A stretch of 64,000 nt of DNA from the NCBI RefSeq assembly GCF_029167375.1, contig NZ_JARFTP010000023.1:1-64000 (forward strand). The letters are read 5' to 3'. The DNA is from Tsukamurella sp. 8F. Lineage in GTDB: Bacteria > Actinomycetota > Actinomycetes > Mycobacteriales > Mycobacteriaceae. The notes beneath the pieces are model-generated. The model saw only the letters and a program-made list of their open reading frames with translations. It was not told the origin of the DNA and did no database searches. A program made the position numbers and the translations under genes. Of the stretch, positions 8,285-17,126 are shown one piece after another (position 1 is the stretch's first letter; each line of letters begins with the position of its first letter).

Positions 8285-9457
8285 ATGGTCACATCGATTC
8301 CCACGCTCCACAAACCAGCCACCTATCTCCCCGACCACGTCATCACACTCGAGGAGACGCTCGCACTGATCACGCGCGAGCACGCGAACGCCCGAGCCCT
8401 CGATCAGGCCCTCAGCATGATCGCCAACACAGGTGTCCAGGCCAGGCACCTCATCGACCCCATCGACCGCGTGACAGCCCCTCGCGGATTCGGAGAGCGC
8501 AACCGCACATTCGAAGCCGAGGCCAAGCGTGTCACACCGGCGCTCGTCGACGAAGCCCTCGACCATGCTGGACTCGACCGCCCCGACATCGACGCCGTGA
8601 TCTTCGTGTCCTGCACGGGGTTCATGATGCCGTCCATGACCGCATGGCTGATCAATCGGCTGCGCCTGGACCCGACGACCGTCCAGATCCCGATCTCCCA
8701 ACTCGGCTGTGCCGCCGGCGCGGCCGGAATCAACCGCGCAGCAGACCACGTGCGCGCACACCCTGGAGCGAACGCCGTAGTCGTCAGCTGCGAACTATGC
8801 TCCCTGTGCTATCAACCCGCCGACGACAGCGTCGGAAGCCTGCTGTCGAAGGGCCTGTTCGGTGACGCGATGTCCGCCGCGATCGTTTCCTCAGGCCCCA
8901 CAGCGACCGACGCAGACGGCCTCCAGATCCACAAGGTCGGCAGCTATCTCATCCCAGACACCGAGAGATGGATCTCTTACGACGTGCTCGACAGCGGCTT
9001 CCACTTCCGCCTGGACAAGCGAGTGCCATCGATGATGGCCCCCATCGCACCCCGGATCGCACAGTTCGCCGCCGACTACGCCTGGGACGTCGACGACCTG
9101 GACTTCTACATCATCCATGCCGGCGGGCCGCGGATCCTCGACGAACTCGGCACCAGCCTCGAAATCCCCCTCGACGAGTTCCACCACAGCCGCGAGACCC
9201 TCACCCAGTGTGGGAACATCGCCAGCTCCGTCGTTCTCGAAGCGACCGCCAGAAGCTGGGATGCCGGGGTCATCAGCCCCGGAGCACGTGGCCTGCTCGC
9301 AGGGTTCGGCCCAGGAATCACCACCGAATCCTCCCTGCTGACCGCCGTCGGCGAATTCCCCACCACGCAGACCCTGCCGACGGCATCCACACCGATGCGC
9401 GGCTCGCACGGCGACCGCGAACTCGTAGCCGCCCACACCCCGGCCAAGCCACGTTGA
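8285..9457 (+). CDS. type III polyketide synthase (chalcone synthase superfamily, RppA-like)
   Basis: A 390-residue homodimeric-type ketosynthase that extends a CoA starter with malonyl-CoA and cyclises the product. The Cys-His-Asn triad is visible: C142 in QLGCAAGAAG, H278 in FYIIHAGGPRIL and N311 in CGNIASS. GFGPGIT near the C-terminus is the family's conserved loop. Length and motif spacing match bacterial RppA-type tetrahydroxynaphthalene synthases, but alkylpyrone or alkylresorcinol synthesis is equally possible. The start ATG has GGGAGG at 8274-8279. It follows the Rieske gene by 26 bases and overlaps the exporter gene by TTGA, so all three form one operon, probably under the operator at 7004-7023. 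Confidence 0.88.
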   Translation: MVTSIPTLHKPATYLPDHVITLEETLALITREHANARALDQALSMIANTGVQARHLIDPIDRVTAPRGFGERNRTFEAEAKRVTPALVDEALDHAGLDRPDIDAVIFVSCTGFMMPSMTAWLINRLRLDPTTVQIPISQLGCAAGAAGINRAADHVRAHPGANAVVVSCELCSLCYQPADDSVGSLLSKGLFGDAMSAAIVSSGPTATDADGLQIHKVGSYLIPDTERWISYDVLDSGFHFRLDKRVPSMMAPIAPRIAQFAADYAWDVDDLDFYIIHAGGPRILDELGTSLEIPLDEFHHSRETLTQCGNIASSVVLEATARSWDAGVISPGARGLLAGFGPGITTESSLLTAVGEFPTTQTLPTASTPMRGSHGDRELVAAHTPAKPR

Positions 9458-10068
9458 CGCACACCCTCCTGAGCGGATACGTCGCCGGGTTCGCGCTTGC
9501 GATGCCACTAGGGCCGTTCGCGATCCTCCTGATCGGTATCGCCGCCCGCAGCTCGATCCGAGTCGCCCTATGGGGCGCACTCGGTGCCGCCCTGGCGGAC
9601 GCCGTCTACGCCACCGTGGCGGTCTTCGCCGGGGCAGCAGCCGCACGGATCATCGCCCCGGTCGAAAGCGAGCTCCGGATCGCGGCCGGAGTCATCCTCA
9701 TCGGCATGGCCCTCTACATCGCGTCGAGTGCCCTCAGACAGGACAAAGGCGACACTCCTCAACGCGCGATCACGCTGACACCGATCCGCGTGTTCCTGAC
9801 CCTCTTCACCCTGACACTGGTCAATCCGTGGCCGCTGGTGTACTTCACCGCACTGGTACTCGGCGGCGGAATCGGCACAGGCTCAGTGATATTCAACCTC
9901 GGCTACGTGATCGCCGTCCTACTCGGATCACTCACCTGGCAAGCACTCATCGCCTCGGCAGGCGGGCTCGTCGGACGACGGATCCTCGCCGGAGCAGGAC
10001 GCACGGTCTCCAGCCTCCTATCCGCCGCTCTGATCATCGCCCTGTCCATCTTCATGATGGTCGGATGA
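9454..10068 (+). CDS. LysE/RhtB-family exporter
   Basis: A 204-residue integral membrane protein with about six hydrophobic helices. The N-terminal GFALAMPLGPFAILLIG carries the PxGP signature of LysE-type transporters, and VNPWPLVYF fits the conserved NP motif of the fourth helix. The TTG start overlaps the polyketide synthase stop by four bases, giving translational coupling. Family members export amino acids and small metabolites. In this operon the likely cargo is the polyketide product or the butyrolactone-type signal, which is inference. Confidence 0.78.
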   Translation: MTHTLLSGYVAGFALAMPLGPFAILLIGIAARSSIRVALWGALGAALADAVYATVAVFAGAAAARIIAPVESELRIAAGVILIGMALYIASSALRQDKGDTPQRAITLTPIRVFLTLFTLTLVNPWPLVYFTALVLGGGIGTGSVIFNLGYVIAVLLGSLTWQALIASAGGLVGRRILAGAGRTVSSLLSAALIIALSIFMMVG

Positions 10069-10304
10069 GCTGGCTACCCGAGGGTCCGTTCTAGCGCAAC
10101 ATACGCACCGCAGAGGGGCGGAAGCTCGCCGAAGAAGTCATGGGAATCGGTGCGTACTCGGTTCAGCCGCTCCAGCTCTTCCCTCAAGATAGGTTGCCCC
10201 GGGTAGCTGCCGAGCTGGATCCTGCGCTCACGTCGCCGGGCTTGGATCGTCGAGTCGGGGAGACGTCGGCGTTGTGGTCTGGTCGCTGCAGGGTGTCGGC
10301 TGCG
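10069..10304. other. gap with a possible MarR-like C-terminal remnant
   Basis: No intact gene is seen in these 236 bases between convergent operons. A plus-strand frame at about 10096-10200 reads TAEGRKLAEEV and then a short tail. It resembles the winged-helix end of a MarR-type regulator but has no start or DNA-binding helix before it. I treat it as a possible decayed fragment. Confidence 0.25.
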
Positions 10305-10958
10305 TTAGGTCGTCGGGGGCAGGCCGAATAGTCGGAGTGCGGTGTGGGCGATGTGTGGTGGTCCGTCGGTGTGGAAGTGTCCGGTGGTGGCCGCGTCGGT
10401 GATGGACATCGTTCCTGAGCCGATGGCGGCGAGGGTGGGGAGGTCGGTGGTCACTGTCAGGTCTGGTGGGCGGGATTGGTCGGTGGTGACGGTGACGGTG
10501 GCGTTGGTGACCAGGGCGTAGAGGGTGGCGGCGGGGGTGTCGAGGCGGTAGCAGTGGTCGACGTCGGTTGCGTGTTCGGGGTGGAATGCGGAGGTGATGG
10601 TGAAGGCGAGCCAGTCGGGGTCCCAGTGGTCGGAGGGCGGCGCTGGTGGGAGGGTGGCCGCACCCCAGCGTGTCAGGGGTGCGAGTGCTGCTGCGAGTGC
10701 TCGGCCGTGGTCGGTGAGTCGGTAGACGATGCCGCTGGGTTCGCTGGTGACGGCTCGCTCGATGATGTCGTCGTGTTCGAGTTGCTTGAGGCGGTTCGAC
10801 AGGAGGCTGGTGCCCAGACCGGGGAGACCGTCGAGCAGTTCGCCGAAGCGGCGGGGGCGGACGGCCACGTCTCGGACTATCAGCAGTGTCCATCGTTCGC
10901 CCACGAGGTCTAGTGCGTGTGCGAGTCCGCAGTACTGGCGGTAGCTCCTGCGTGTCAC
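10305..10958 (-). CDS. HxlR-family transcriptional regulator with SCP2-like C-terminal domain
   Basis: A 217-residue protein. Residues 1-100 form an HxlR winged helix: YCGLAHALDLVGERWTLLIV, then RRFGELLDGLPGLGTSLLSNRL and the wing region ending in YRLTDHGRAL. Residues 110-217 look like a sterol-carrier-type C-terminal domain (LTVTTDLPTLAAIGSG), a known actinobacterial fusion that probably senses a hydrophobic ligand. The GTG start overlaps the stop of the upstream membrane protein gene by four bases, so the two are co-transcribed. A long open frame continues upstream without a usable start, so I do not extend the gene. It probably controls the divergent hydrolase promoter. Confidence 0.82.
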   Translation of the reverse strand: MTRRSYRQYCGLAHALDLVGERWTLLIVRDVAVRPRRFGELLDGLPGLGTSLLSNRLKQLEHDDIIERAVTSEPSGIVYRLTDHGRALAAALAPLTRWGAATLPPAPPSDHWDPDWLAFTITSAFHPEHATDVDHCYRLDTPAATLYALVTNATVTVTTDQSRPPDLTVTTDLPTLAAIGSGTMSITDAATTGHFHTDGPPHIAHTALRLFGLPPTT

Positions 10959-11764
10959 AGTGTTGCAGTATCCCTGACCGGCGGCGTCGTCGTCGGGAGG
11001 TGGGTGCGGCGTAGCGCTTGGATCATCAGCACGTGGAGGGTGGTCGCGGTGGTCACCAGGAACGTGGGGAACAGCAGCATCGGTGGCTCGGCGAACATCG
11101 CCGTGTCTGCCGATCCGTGGAATATGCGCAGGACGCCGGGGTAGTTCCCCAGCCCGAGGGTGACGGCCATGAGCATCTCTGCGAATCCGGCGACACCCCA
11201 TGCCAGGAACAGCCGGCGCCAGCGTGTTCCCGGGGTGTGTACCTGTGCATGACGGAGATAGACGATCGCCGCGGCACCGGGGGCGGTCACACCGATAGCG
11301 ACGTCGCCCCAACCGGCGGGGTAGGCGAACAGCGCCGGCAGCGTGCCGCGGTGATGCAGTTCGATGAATACCGATCCGACTACCCGCCCGGTTTCGAACA
11401 GGGTCAGCAGCGTGAGCGGTACCCGCGCGCCGAGCCCGCGCAGCAGGTCGCCGGATCGCCGCGCCAGGGCGGGGACGACGACGATCGGTATCGCCCAGGT
11501 GATCAGTACCCACAGCGGAACCCATCGGCCGGCGTCGGCACCGAACAGGATTCCGGCCCGGGCCAGCGCGACCACGGCGACGAGCCATGCGATCCAGACC
11601 GCGCACGCCGCCGCGCCCCACCGTGCCGCATCGGCGCGGCCGCTGGATGTGCGCCGTGCCAGGTAGACGATGCCGCCGATCGCGAGTGGCACCACGCCGA
11701 TGGCCGTCAGTACCGGTACCGCGACTTCTGTGGGGATGACGACCCCCTGTGATGTGGTTAACAT
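10955..11764 (-). CDS. polytopic membrane protein of unknown function
   Basis: A 269-residue protein with about seven hydrophobic segments, for example VAVPVLTAIGVVPLAIGGIV, AVWIAWLVAVVALARAG and LWVLITWAIPIVVVPAL, and no recognised catalytic motif. It is translationally coupled to the HxlR regulator and divergent from an alpha/beta hydrolase gene across a 60-base promoter region. The context suggests a small stress- or substrate-responsive unit of membrane protein, sensor and hydrolase. I do not assign transport or enzyme activity. Confidence 0.7.
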   Translation of the reverse strand: MLTTSQGVVIPTEVAVPVLTAIGVVPLAIGGIVYLARRTSSGRADAARWGAAACAVWIAWLVAVVALARAGILFGADAGRWVPLWVLITWAIPIVVVPALARRSGDLLRGLGARVPLTLLTLFETGRVVGSVFIELHHRGTLPALFAYPAGWGDVAIGVTAPGAAAIVYLRHAQVHTPGTRWRRLFLAWGVAGFAEMLMAVTLGLGNYPGVLRIFHGSADTAMFAEPPMLLFPTFLVTTATTLHVLMIQALRRTHLPTTTPPVRDTATL

Positions 11765-11766
11765 TC

Positions 11767-11779
11767 AAGTAGAGTACTT
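11767..11779. promoter_or_regulatory. palindrome in the divergent HxlR-operon/hydrolase promoter
   Basis: AAGTA-GAG-TACTT forms a 13-base inverted repeat in an AT-rich patch, three bases upstream of the membrane-protein start and 46 bases upstream of the hydrolase start. The similar string ACAAGTAG follows at 11785-11792. The size and place suit an HxlR-dimer operator for both promoters. Confidence 0.45.
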
Positions 11780-11824
11780 CTAAAACAAGTAGCACACAAC
11801 GGTGTGTCGTCCAGGAGGTCTCCC

Positions 11825-12724
11825 ATGGATGTCTATCGCCGCTACGACGTCGATCTCGTCGTCGACGGCACGCCCTGCGCCGCGTGGCTGTACCGGCCCA
11901 CGGGCGGAGGGGCCTATCCGATCGTGGTGATGGCGCACGGCCTGGGAGGGCAGCGCGTGTTCGGCCTGGAGCCGTTCGCCGAGGGGTTCGCGGCGGCCGG
12001 GTACGCGGTGCTGCTGTTCGACTACCGATACTTCGGCGGCAGCGGAGGACAACCGCGTCAGCTCGTCGACATACGACGTCAGCTCGACGACTGGCGCGCC
12101 GCGATCGCCTTGGCGCGGGTGCTTCCGGACGTGGACGCCGACCGCATCGCACTGTGGGGCACGTCGCTGTCCGGCGGACACGTACAGGTGTTGGCGGCGC
12201 ATGATCGCCGCATCGGGGCGGTCATCGCCCAGGTGCCGTTCGTCGACGGTCTGGTCTCCGCCGCGTCCACCCCGCCCCGGCAGGGTGCTCGGCTGATCGC
12301 GGCAGGGATGCGTGACGTGATCGGGACCCGCCTCGGCCGCGCCCCGCACCGGATCCGGTTGTTCGGTCCGGCCGGTGGCACCGCGGTGATGTCGGGCCCC
12401 GGCGTCGAGGAAGCCATCCGCACCATGATGCCGCCCGGCCAGTGGGATGAGACGGTACCCGCGCGCCTCGTACCGCAACTCGCCCGCTACCGGCCCGGGC
12501 GCTGCGCCGGCGACGTCACCTGCCCGATGCTCTACCTGATCGGCGACCACGACGACATCACCTCACCCACCGCCGCAGCACGCGTCGCACGCCGAGCACC
12601 CGACGCCGAGCTCATCCATTACCCGATCAACCACTTCGACATCTACACCGACAGATGGCGCGACACCGCGATCGCCGACCAACGCGACTTCCTCGACCGG
12701 AACCTTCCCCTCCGCTACCGCTGA
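11825..12724 (+). CDS. alpha/beta hydrolase (X-Pro dipeptidyl-peptidase/dienelactone hydrolase-like)
   Basis: A 299-residue serine hydrolase. The oxyanion region is VVMAHGLGG, the nucleophile elbow is WGTSLSGGH with serine of GTS as nucleophile, the acid is in GDHDDITSP, and the catalytic histidine is in NHFDIYTD near the C-terminus, in the usual order. ATG 11825 follows AGGAGG by seven bases. No signal peptide is seen, so it is cytoplasmic. It diverges from the HxlR/membrane-protein operon and is probably controlled by that regulator. Its substrate, an ester or amide, cannot be deduced. Confidence 0.82.
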   Translation: MDVYRRYDVDLVVDGTPCAAWLYRPTGGGAYPIVVMAHGLGGQRVFGLEPFAEGFAAAGYAVLLFDYRYFGGSGGQPRQLVDIRRQLDDWRAAIALARVLPDVDADRIALWGTSLSGGHVQVLAAHDRRIGAVIAQVPFVDGLVSAASTPPRQGARLIAAGMRDVIGTRLGRAPHRIRLFGPAGGTAVMSGPGVEEAIRTMMPPGQWDETVPARLVPQLARYRPGRCAGDVTCPMLYLIGDHDDITSPTAAARVARRAPDAELIHYPINHFDIYTDRWRDTAIADQRDFLDRNLPLRYR

Positions 12725-12887
12725 TCACCCGCCGGCATGGCCGGGTAGCAGGCGCGCGTCATCGGGACGCCGGATCGGGATGGACGATCGTCGGCGACCG
12801 AGTACGCCACGCCCAGGTCGCCGGAGAGGTGGCTGTTCGGCACCACTGTGCTCCAACTGCCCGGACGGATCGGCTGGGTGGCCGTGT

Positions 12888-13205
12888 TCAGGCGTGGAGG
12901 TATCTGCGGAGGAAGGTGTGCCATGTTCGGGTGTAGCTCTCGGCGAGTGTCGAGTCGGGTGCCAGTCTGTCCCAGGCGTGGAAGGCGCCCGCGTAGACGT
13001 GCAGATCAGTCGGAATGCCTGCGGTGATGAGTCGTCGTGCGAAGTCGATGTCCTCGTCGCGGAAGACATCGAACTGGGCTGCGGCGATGCGGGACGGCGG
13101 GAAACCGCTGAGGTCGCTCGCTCGGCCTGGGGCGGCGACGGGGTCGACGACAGCGGCACCGGTGTCATCGACAGCCCATCCCATACCACCCCCAGCAAAG
13201 GCCAC
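12888..13205 (-). pseudogene. C-terminal fragment of an Aes-type esterase/lipase (alpha/beta hydrolase fold 3)
   Basis: The 105 residues match only the last third of hormone-sensitive-lipase-type esterases: FDVFRDEDIDFARRLITAG supplies the catalytic-aspartate strand and VYAGAFHAWDRL the histidine. The oxyanion HGGG and the GDSAG nucleophile, normally about 100 and 170 residues further upstream, are absent. Sequence beyond 13205 is unrelated. This is the remnant of a gene truncated by a deletion or insertion at about 13200. Confidence 0.65.
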
Positions 13206-13569
13206 CGCGCCCTACAACAGCTGGCCGAGAACCGGTGGGACCTCGCAGTGAGACCGAACCGCTACGTGGACGCACCCACCGCCGTCGCCGACCGCGATCG
13301 GATCCACGGCAGCAACTACAACTGGACCAGAGAGGAACTCGTGCAACGGTGCGGCAAAGAGCTGGATCACACGCTGCTGGCGGACTGGGCGCGTACGAAG
13401 ACCAACGCCGTGCGGCTTCTACGAGGCGGTCGCCGCACATGACGACGGGACGAAGCGTGGGAACAGCCCGGCTTGAAGGTGTCGTCCACGGCCGCGGCTT
13501 CCCCATCGCGTGCCGGCGGCGATCACCGGTACTGATCGGCCCTACCAGAGTCGGCAGTGATCGAGCTCA
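13206..13569. other. region with only a short unassigned frame
   Basis: No confident gene. A plus-strand frame from GTG 13248 to 13442 would encode 64 residues, including YNWTREELVQRCGKELDHTLL, that look protein-like but match no family I recognise, and no ribosome-binding site is clear. The frame stays open further upstream without a start, so this may be the tail of a gene lost at the same junction that truncated the neighbouring esterase. Confidence 0.25.
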
Positions 13570-14745
13570 TCATCTCTGAGGCGCAGCCGTAGATGCGCCT
13601 GACGTTCGCGCTCGGTGAGTCGTGAGCATGTGGGTTGCGATCGCTACCAGAGCCAGGGCGGCGGCGACCCAGGGCAGATGAACGAATCCGACTCCGATGC
13701 CGAGTGCGATACCACCGGCGCCCGCGCCGAGGGCCTCGCCGAGGTAGAGGGCCGACGAGTTCAGCGAGACGGCGACGGTGGGCTGGTCGGGTGCCTCGGC
13801 GATCAGGCGGTGCTGCTGGGGCGGGGTGAATGCGACCATGGCCGCGCCCCACACCAGGGCGATCACGGCGACGACAGTGACAGAGCCCGCGAGGGGCACG
13901 ACCAGCAAAGTGAGAAGGAGCAGTAGCAGGGTGCCGGTGATGGTGGCGTCTGCCCCGACGTGGTCGGTCAGTACTCCAGAGGCCAACGACCCGACGAAGG
14001 CGCCGATCCCGTAGAGCACCAGCAGCACGGTCAGGACCGTCCCGTCGACGTCGACGGTGGCGTGCAGGATGTCGGCGATGTAGGTGTAGGCGGTGATGCC
14101 GGCTCCGACGGCGAACGTGGTGACCGCCAGCACCGACAGGATCCGAGGGTGTGCCAGCAGACCGACCCGCACGCGTAGTGATGCGGCGCCGCTCTCCTGC
14201 GCGGGCGGGTCCCCCAACGCGGCGCCGATCGCGACGGCCGCGCACGCGCCCATGGCAGCGACTAGCAGGAGCGCGGCACGCCACGTGAATGTCTGGGCCA
14301 GAGTGGTGCCGGCCGGGACGCCGACCGCGATGGCGCCGTTGAGCCCGCTCATCACGACTGCGACCGCACGCCCGCGATGCTGGGCGGATACCAAGGCCGT
14401 GGCCGTGCCGACGGCGGCGGGCGTGAATGCCGCCGCACCGAGCGCTGCCACCCCACGGGTCGCCAACAACACCGACAGGGTCGGCGACATCGCTGTACCC
14501 AGGTTGGCCGCGGTGAAGACGGTCAGGGCCGCCACCAAGACCCTGCGCGGCGGCAGGTGCGCCGTGGTGGCTGCGATGACCGGCGTCGCGACCGCGTACA
14601 CCACCGCGAACACCGTGACCGCCTGCCCTGCGGCGGCCTGCGTAGTCGACAGCGATGCCGCCAACGCGGGCAGAATCCCGCCGAGGATGAACAGGTCGGT
14701 GCCGATTGCGAACGCCCCGAAGCCGAGCAACCACACCTTGCGCAT
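13570..14745 (-). CDS. MFS transporter (AraJ/chloramphenicol-efflux type)
   Basis: A 391-residue major-facilitator permease with about 12 hydrophobic helices. It starts MRKVWLLGFGAFAIGTDLFI, typical of DHA1-type drug efflux proteins. RRVLVAALTVF after helix two is the conserved loop A region, and GVPAGTTLAQTFTWR near helix five is the antiporter motif C region. The ATG has GGGAGG upstream. It lies 133 bases downstream of a LysR regulator on the same strand, which may control it. Likely function is proton-coupled export of a small molecule or drug. Confidence 0.82.
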   Translation of the reverse strand: MRKVWLLGFGAFAIGTDLFILGGILPALAASLSTTQAAAGQAVTVFAVVYAVATPVIAATTAHLPPRRVLVAALTVFTAANLGTAMSPTLSVLLATRGVAALGAAAFTPAAVGTATALVSAQHRGRAVAVVMSGLNGAIAVGVPAGTTLAQTFTWRAALLLVAAMGACAAVAIGAALGDPPAQESGAASLRVRVGLLAHPRILSVLAVTTFAVGAGITAYTYIADILHATVDVDGTVLTVLLVLYGIGAFVGSLASGVLTDHVGADATITGTLLLLLLTLLVVPLAGSVTVVAVIALVWGAAMVAFTPPQQHRLIAEAPDQPTVAVSLNSSALYLGEALGAGAGGIALGIGVGFVHLPWVAAALALVAIATHMLTTHRARTSGASTAAPQR

Positions 14746-14878
14746 GGCCAGACCTCCCGTGTCGAATCCGGGCTCCGGTGTGTTCCGGTGCCCATCGACC
14801 AGACGACCACGCCGCGACCACGGGATCGAGAAGCAGATCGCGCACGAGCGTTCATCTCAGATGAACGGTCCCACGAAG

Positions 14879-15781
14879 CTATGAGTCAGCCGCCAGCTCA
14901 GTGCGCAATTCGGGGATCAGCCCGACCACGGCGGCGACGCCGGGTTCGTCAGTTCGGTCGCGCCAGACCAGGTGGAGTCGGTGCTGCGGACCGCGCTCGA
15001 CCAGTGGGATCACTCGCACACCCGGATGGGTGATGTCCGCACGGTGCGAATGCACCAGAGCGGAGCCCGCGCCGGCGGCGACCAGCGACAGCTGTTGTTC
15101 CTGCTCGTGCAGCCGATGCAGTCGCCAGACCGGGCGTACCTGCTGCTCGGCGAAGAATCGTACGGTTGCATCGTGCACCCCGGGTGCGGTGTCGCGTTCG
15201 TTGAGCAGGAACCGCTGCCCGTCGAACTGCGCCATCGACAGCCGAGTACGCCCGGCCAACGGCCCTGGCGCGGCGACCGCGACGAAACTGTCCTGGTAGG
15301 TCGCCACCACCGTCGAGTCGACCCCGTCGGCGGGCAGCGGGTCCCGGACGATCCCCAACGAGAGGTCACCGCGCAACAGCGCGGCCAGCACGTCCAGGCT
15401 CCACATCGACTCAGCCACCAACTCCACCCCAGGTCTGCGCGCGGCCACGCGACGACCGAGAGCATCGATCAGGTGCGCCGAACCCGGCGCGAATCCCACC
15501 CTCAGCCGGGCCTGTTCGCCGGTACGCATCCGAGACGCGTCCTCCGACAGCTGGTCCGCGGCGACCAAGACAGCCTGTGCGCGCCTCAGTAGCTGCGTCC
15601 CCGCATCGGTCAACGCCACCCGCCGACTCGTGCGCTCGAACAGCACAACGCCCAGCTCACGTTCCAACGCCTGGATCCGCTGCGTCACCGACGCCGGCAC
15701 AATACGCAACCTGTCCGCCGCACGACCGAAGTGCAGCTCCTCAGCAACCGCGACAAAAAACTCCAGATCCCGTAGCTCCAC
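14879..15781 (-). CDS. LysR-family transcriptional regulator
   Basis: A 300-residue LysR regulator. The N-terminal winged helix reads VELRDLEFFVAVAEELHFGR, AADRLRIVPASVTQRIQALE and LFERTSRRVALTDAG, followed by a periplasmic-binding-fold effector domain (LRVGFAPGS to VRVIPLV). I chose GTG 15781, with GGAG seven bases upstream; another GTG at 15799 would add six residues. It precedes the MFS gene on the same strand and may regulate it. Confidence 0.85.
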   Translation of the reverse strand: MELRDLEFFVAVAEELHFGRAADRLRIVPASVTQRIQALERELGVVLFERTSRRVALTDAGTQLLRRAQAVLVAADQLSEDASRMRTGEQARLRVGFAPGSAHLIDALGRRVAARRPGVELVAESMWSLDVLAALLRGDLSLGIVRDPLPADGVDSTVVATYQDSFVAVAAPGPLAGRTRLSMAQFDGQRFLLNERDTAPGVHDATVRFFAEQQVRPVWRLHRLHEQEQQLSLVAAGAGSALVHSHRADITHPGVRVIPLVERGPQHRLHLVWRDRTDEPGVAAVVGLIPELRTELAADS

Positions 15782-15900
15782 CACCCCACTCCAACACACC
15801 GACCGAACAGCCAGCGGCTCCCGATTGATGAGGCATCATCTCCGACGGTGAGGGAGTGCAGCGCCGGGCCGTCAGTTCTGGTCTATGAGCTGGCGGATCG

Positions 15901-16344
15901 TCACGTCGAGCGGGTCGAGGTGCACCGACGACCGGGGGCCATGACGTTCGTGAGACGCGGTGCGAGATCGGCACAGGCTACCCTCGGCGGGGTGGCTAGC
16001 CGCAGCAGCGCCTGTCGTGGCAGCCGACTGTCCGGTCCGGCGATCGCTATCGAGCCGAGCACCGCCTCGTCGACCGGGTCGACAAGCGGGGCTGCGACGC
16101 CGGCGTGATTGTCGTTGAGGGACAGAGAGTAGCCGTCCTCCCGGGCCTGTGCGAGGAGGTCCGGGAGTCGCCCCGCCTTCTCGGCGTGGCGAAGCGCCTG
16201 CGAAGCTGCTCCGCGGTCTACCGGTACTGGTCCGCCGGCGAGGGCGAGCGCGTTCACCGGGACCTCGCGAGCGAGCATCAGGCGATCTGCCCAGCCGTGG
16301 TGGACGGAGATCCGGAGCTGTGCGCATGACTGCTCACCGACCAC
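15901..16344 (-). pseudogene. truncated IclR-family regulator (effector domain only)
   Basis: The frame encodes an IclR C-terminal effector domain: EDGYSLSLNDNHAGVAAPLVD followed by EAVLGSIAIAGPDSRLP is the typical closing of the ligand-binding fold. The N-terminal helix-turn-helix, about 80 residues, and part of the effector domain are missing, and sequence upstream of 16344 belongs to another gene fragment. The product could not bind DNA. I read it as a decayed gene. Confidence 0.6.
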
Positions 16345-16406
16345 ATCGAGACGACCGCCCGGCTGATGCTCGACAAGCAGCCGACCTCCGCATCGAGCGC
16401 ATCGTG

Positions 16407-16931
16407 TTAGGGACCGGGTTCATCCGTGCGCCACGCTCTCATGGCCACGTCGACGGATCTGCGCAGCCGATCACGGGAGACACCGTCCCGTGCCTGCGCG
16501 GCGAGGCCGGTGAGAACCGTGTCCAGGTAGGTCGAGAGCGCATCCGCCTCGGCGACGGACGGCAGCTCACCGTCGTCGACAGCGTGCCGCAGGCGATCGC
16601 GGATCCGGTCGCGGGTGATCACGCGGCGCGGCGCCAGCATCGGCTCACCCATGACGAGGCATCCCGGCGGATGGTCGTCCGCGGTGAAGTGGTCGACCGC
16701 GGAATGCAAGAGCCGCTCGACGGCGTCGCGGACGACCGGCTCGCCCAAGTCCCGGTCCAGGCCTTCGTCGAGCCGCGCAGTGTAGAGGGCGACCGCCTGA
16801 TCGTAGAGCGAGCGCTTGTCACCGAACGCCGCATCGATGCTGGGCGGCGCGACTCCCATGGCCGCCGACAGCCGGGCGATCCCGACTTTCTCGTATCCGT
16901 CGCGCCAGAACTCCTCGAGTCCAAGACGGCG
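16407..16931 (-). pseudogene. TetR-family regulator lacking its N-terminus
   Basis: The frame is open from 16931 and reads LEEFWRDGYEKVGIARLSAA, then MGVAPPSIDAAFGDKRSLYD, a TetR helix-turn-helix of the type that normally begins 15-20 residues earlier. An in-frame stop lies just upstream and no start codon precedes the first helices; the first ATG, 16859, falls inside the recognition region. The C-terminal domain is complete (HPPGCLVMGEP, TYLDTVLTGLAAQARDG). It is probably a 5'-truncated regulator. Confidence 0.6.
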
Positions 16932-16970
16932 TCACCAACGTCAGCCCTCATACATCTAGCGAGGAAGCGA

Positions 16971-17126
16971 TTACCGGGGCAGTAGGTCGGTGCGTGCTCC
17001 GCGGCGGTTCGCCTGCCACTCGTCGATCGTTGCCCGGGCCCAACCGCGGGTCCGACCGGCCTCGACGTCATGCTCCGGCATCAGCCCCTTCTCCATCAGC
17101 TCGGAGCGCTTGCCGCCGCAGCGCAC
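16971..17126 (-). pseudogene. excisionase/AlpA-like helix-turn-helix remnant
   Basis: A 51-codon frame from GTG 17126 reads ELMEKGLMPEHDVEAGRT and GWARATIDEWQANRRG. This matches the second half of small MerR/excisionase-type DNA-binding proteins, in which an RTxGW turn and a terminal xxTIxxW helix are conserved. The first recognition helix is missing or shifted out of frame. Such proteins control integration and excision or transfer in actinobacterial mobile elements, so this may be the footprint of an older integrative element. Confidence 0.4.

Noticed and set aside
10959-12152. A 615-codon minus-strand open frame that would extend the HxlR regulator by about 400 residues
   Set aside because: The extension is Arg-rich, lies antisense and out of frame over the membrane protein and hydrolase genes, and the GTG at 10958 overlaps the upstream stop in the usual coupled way.
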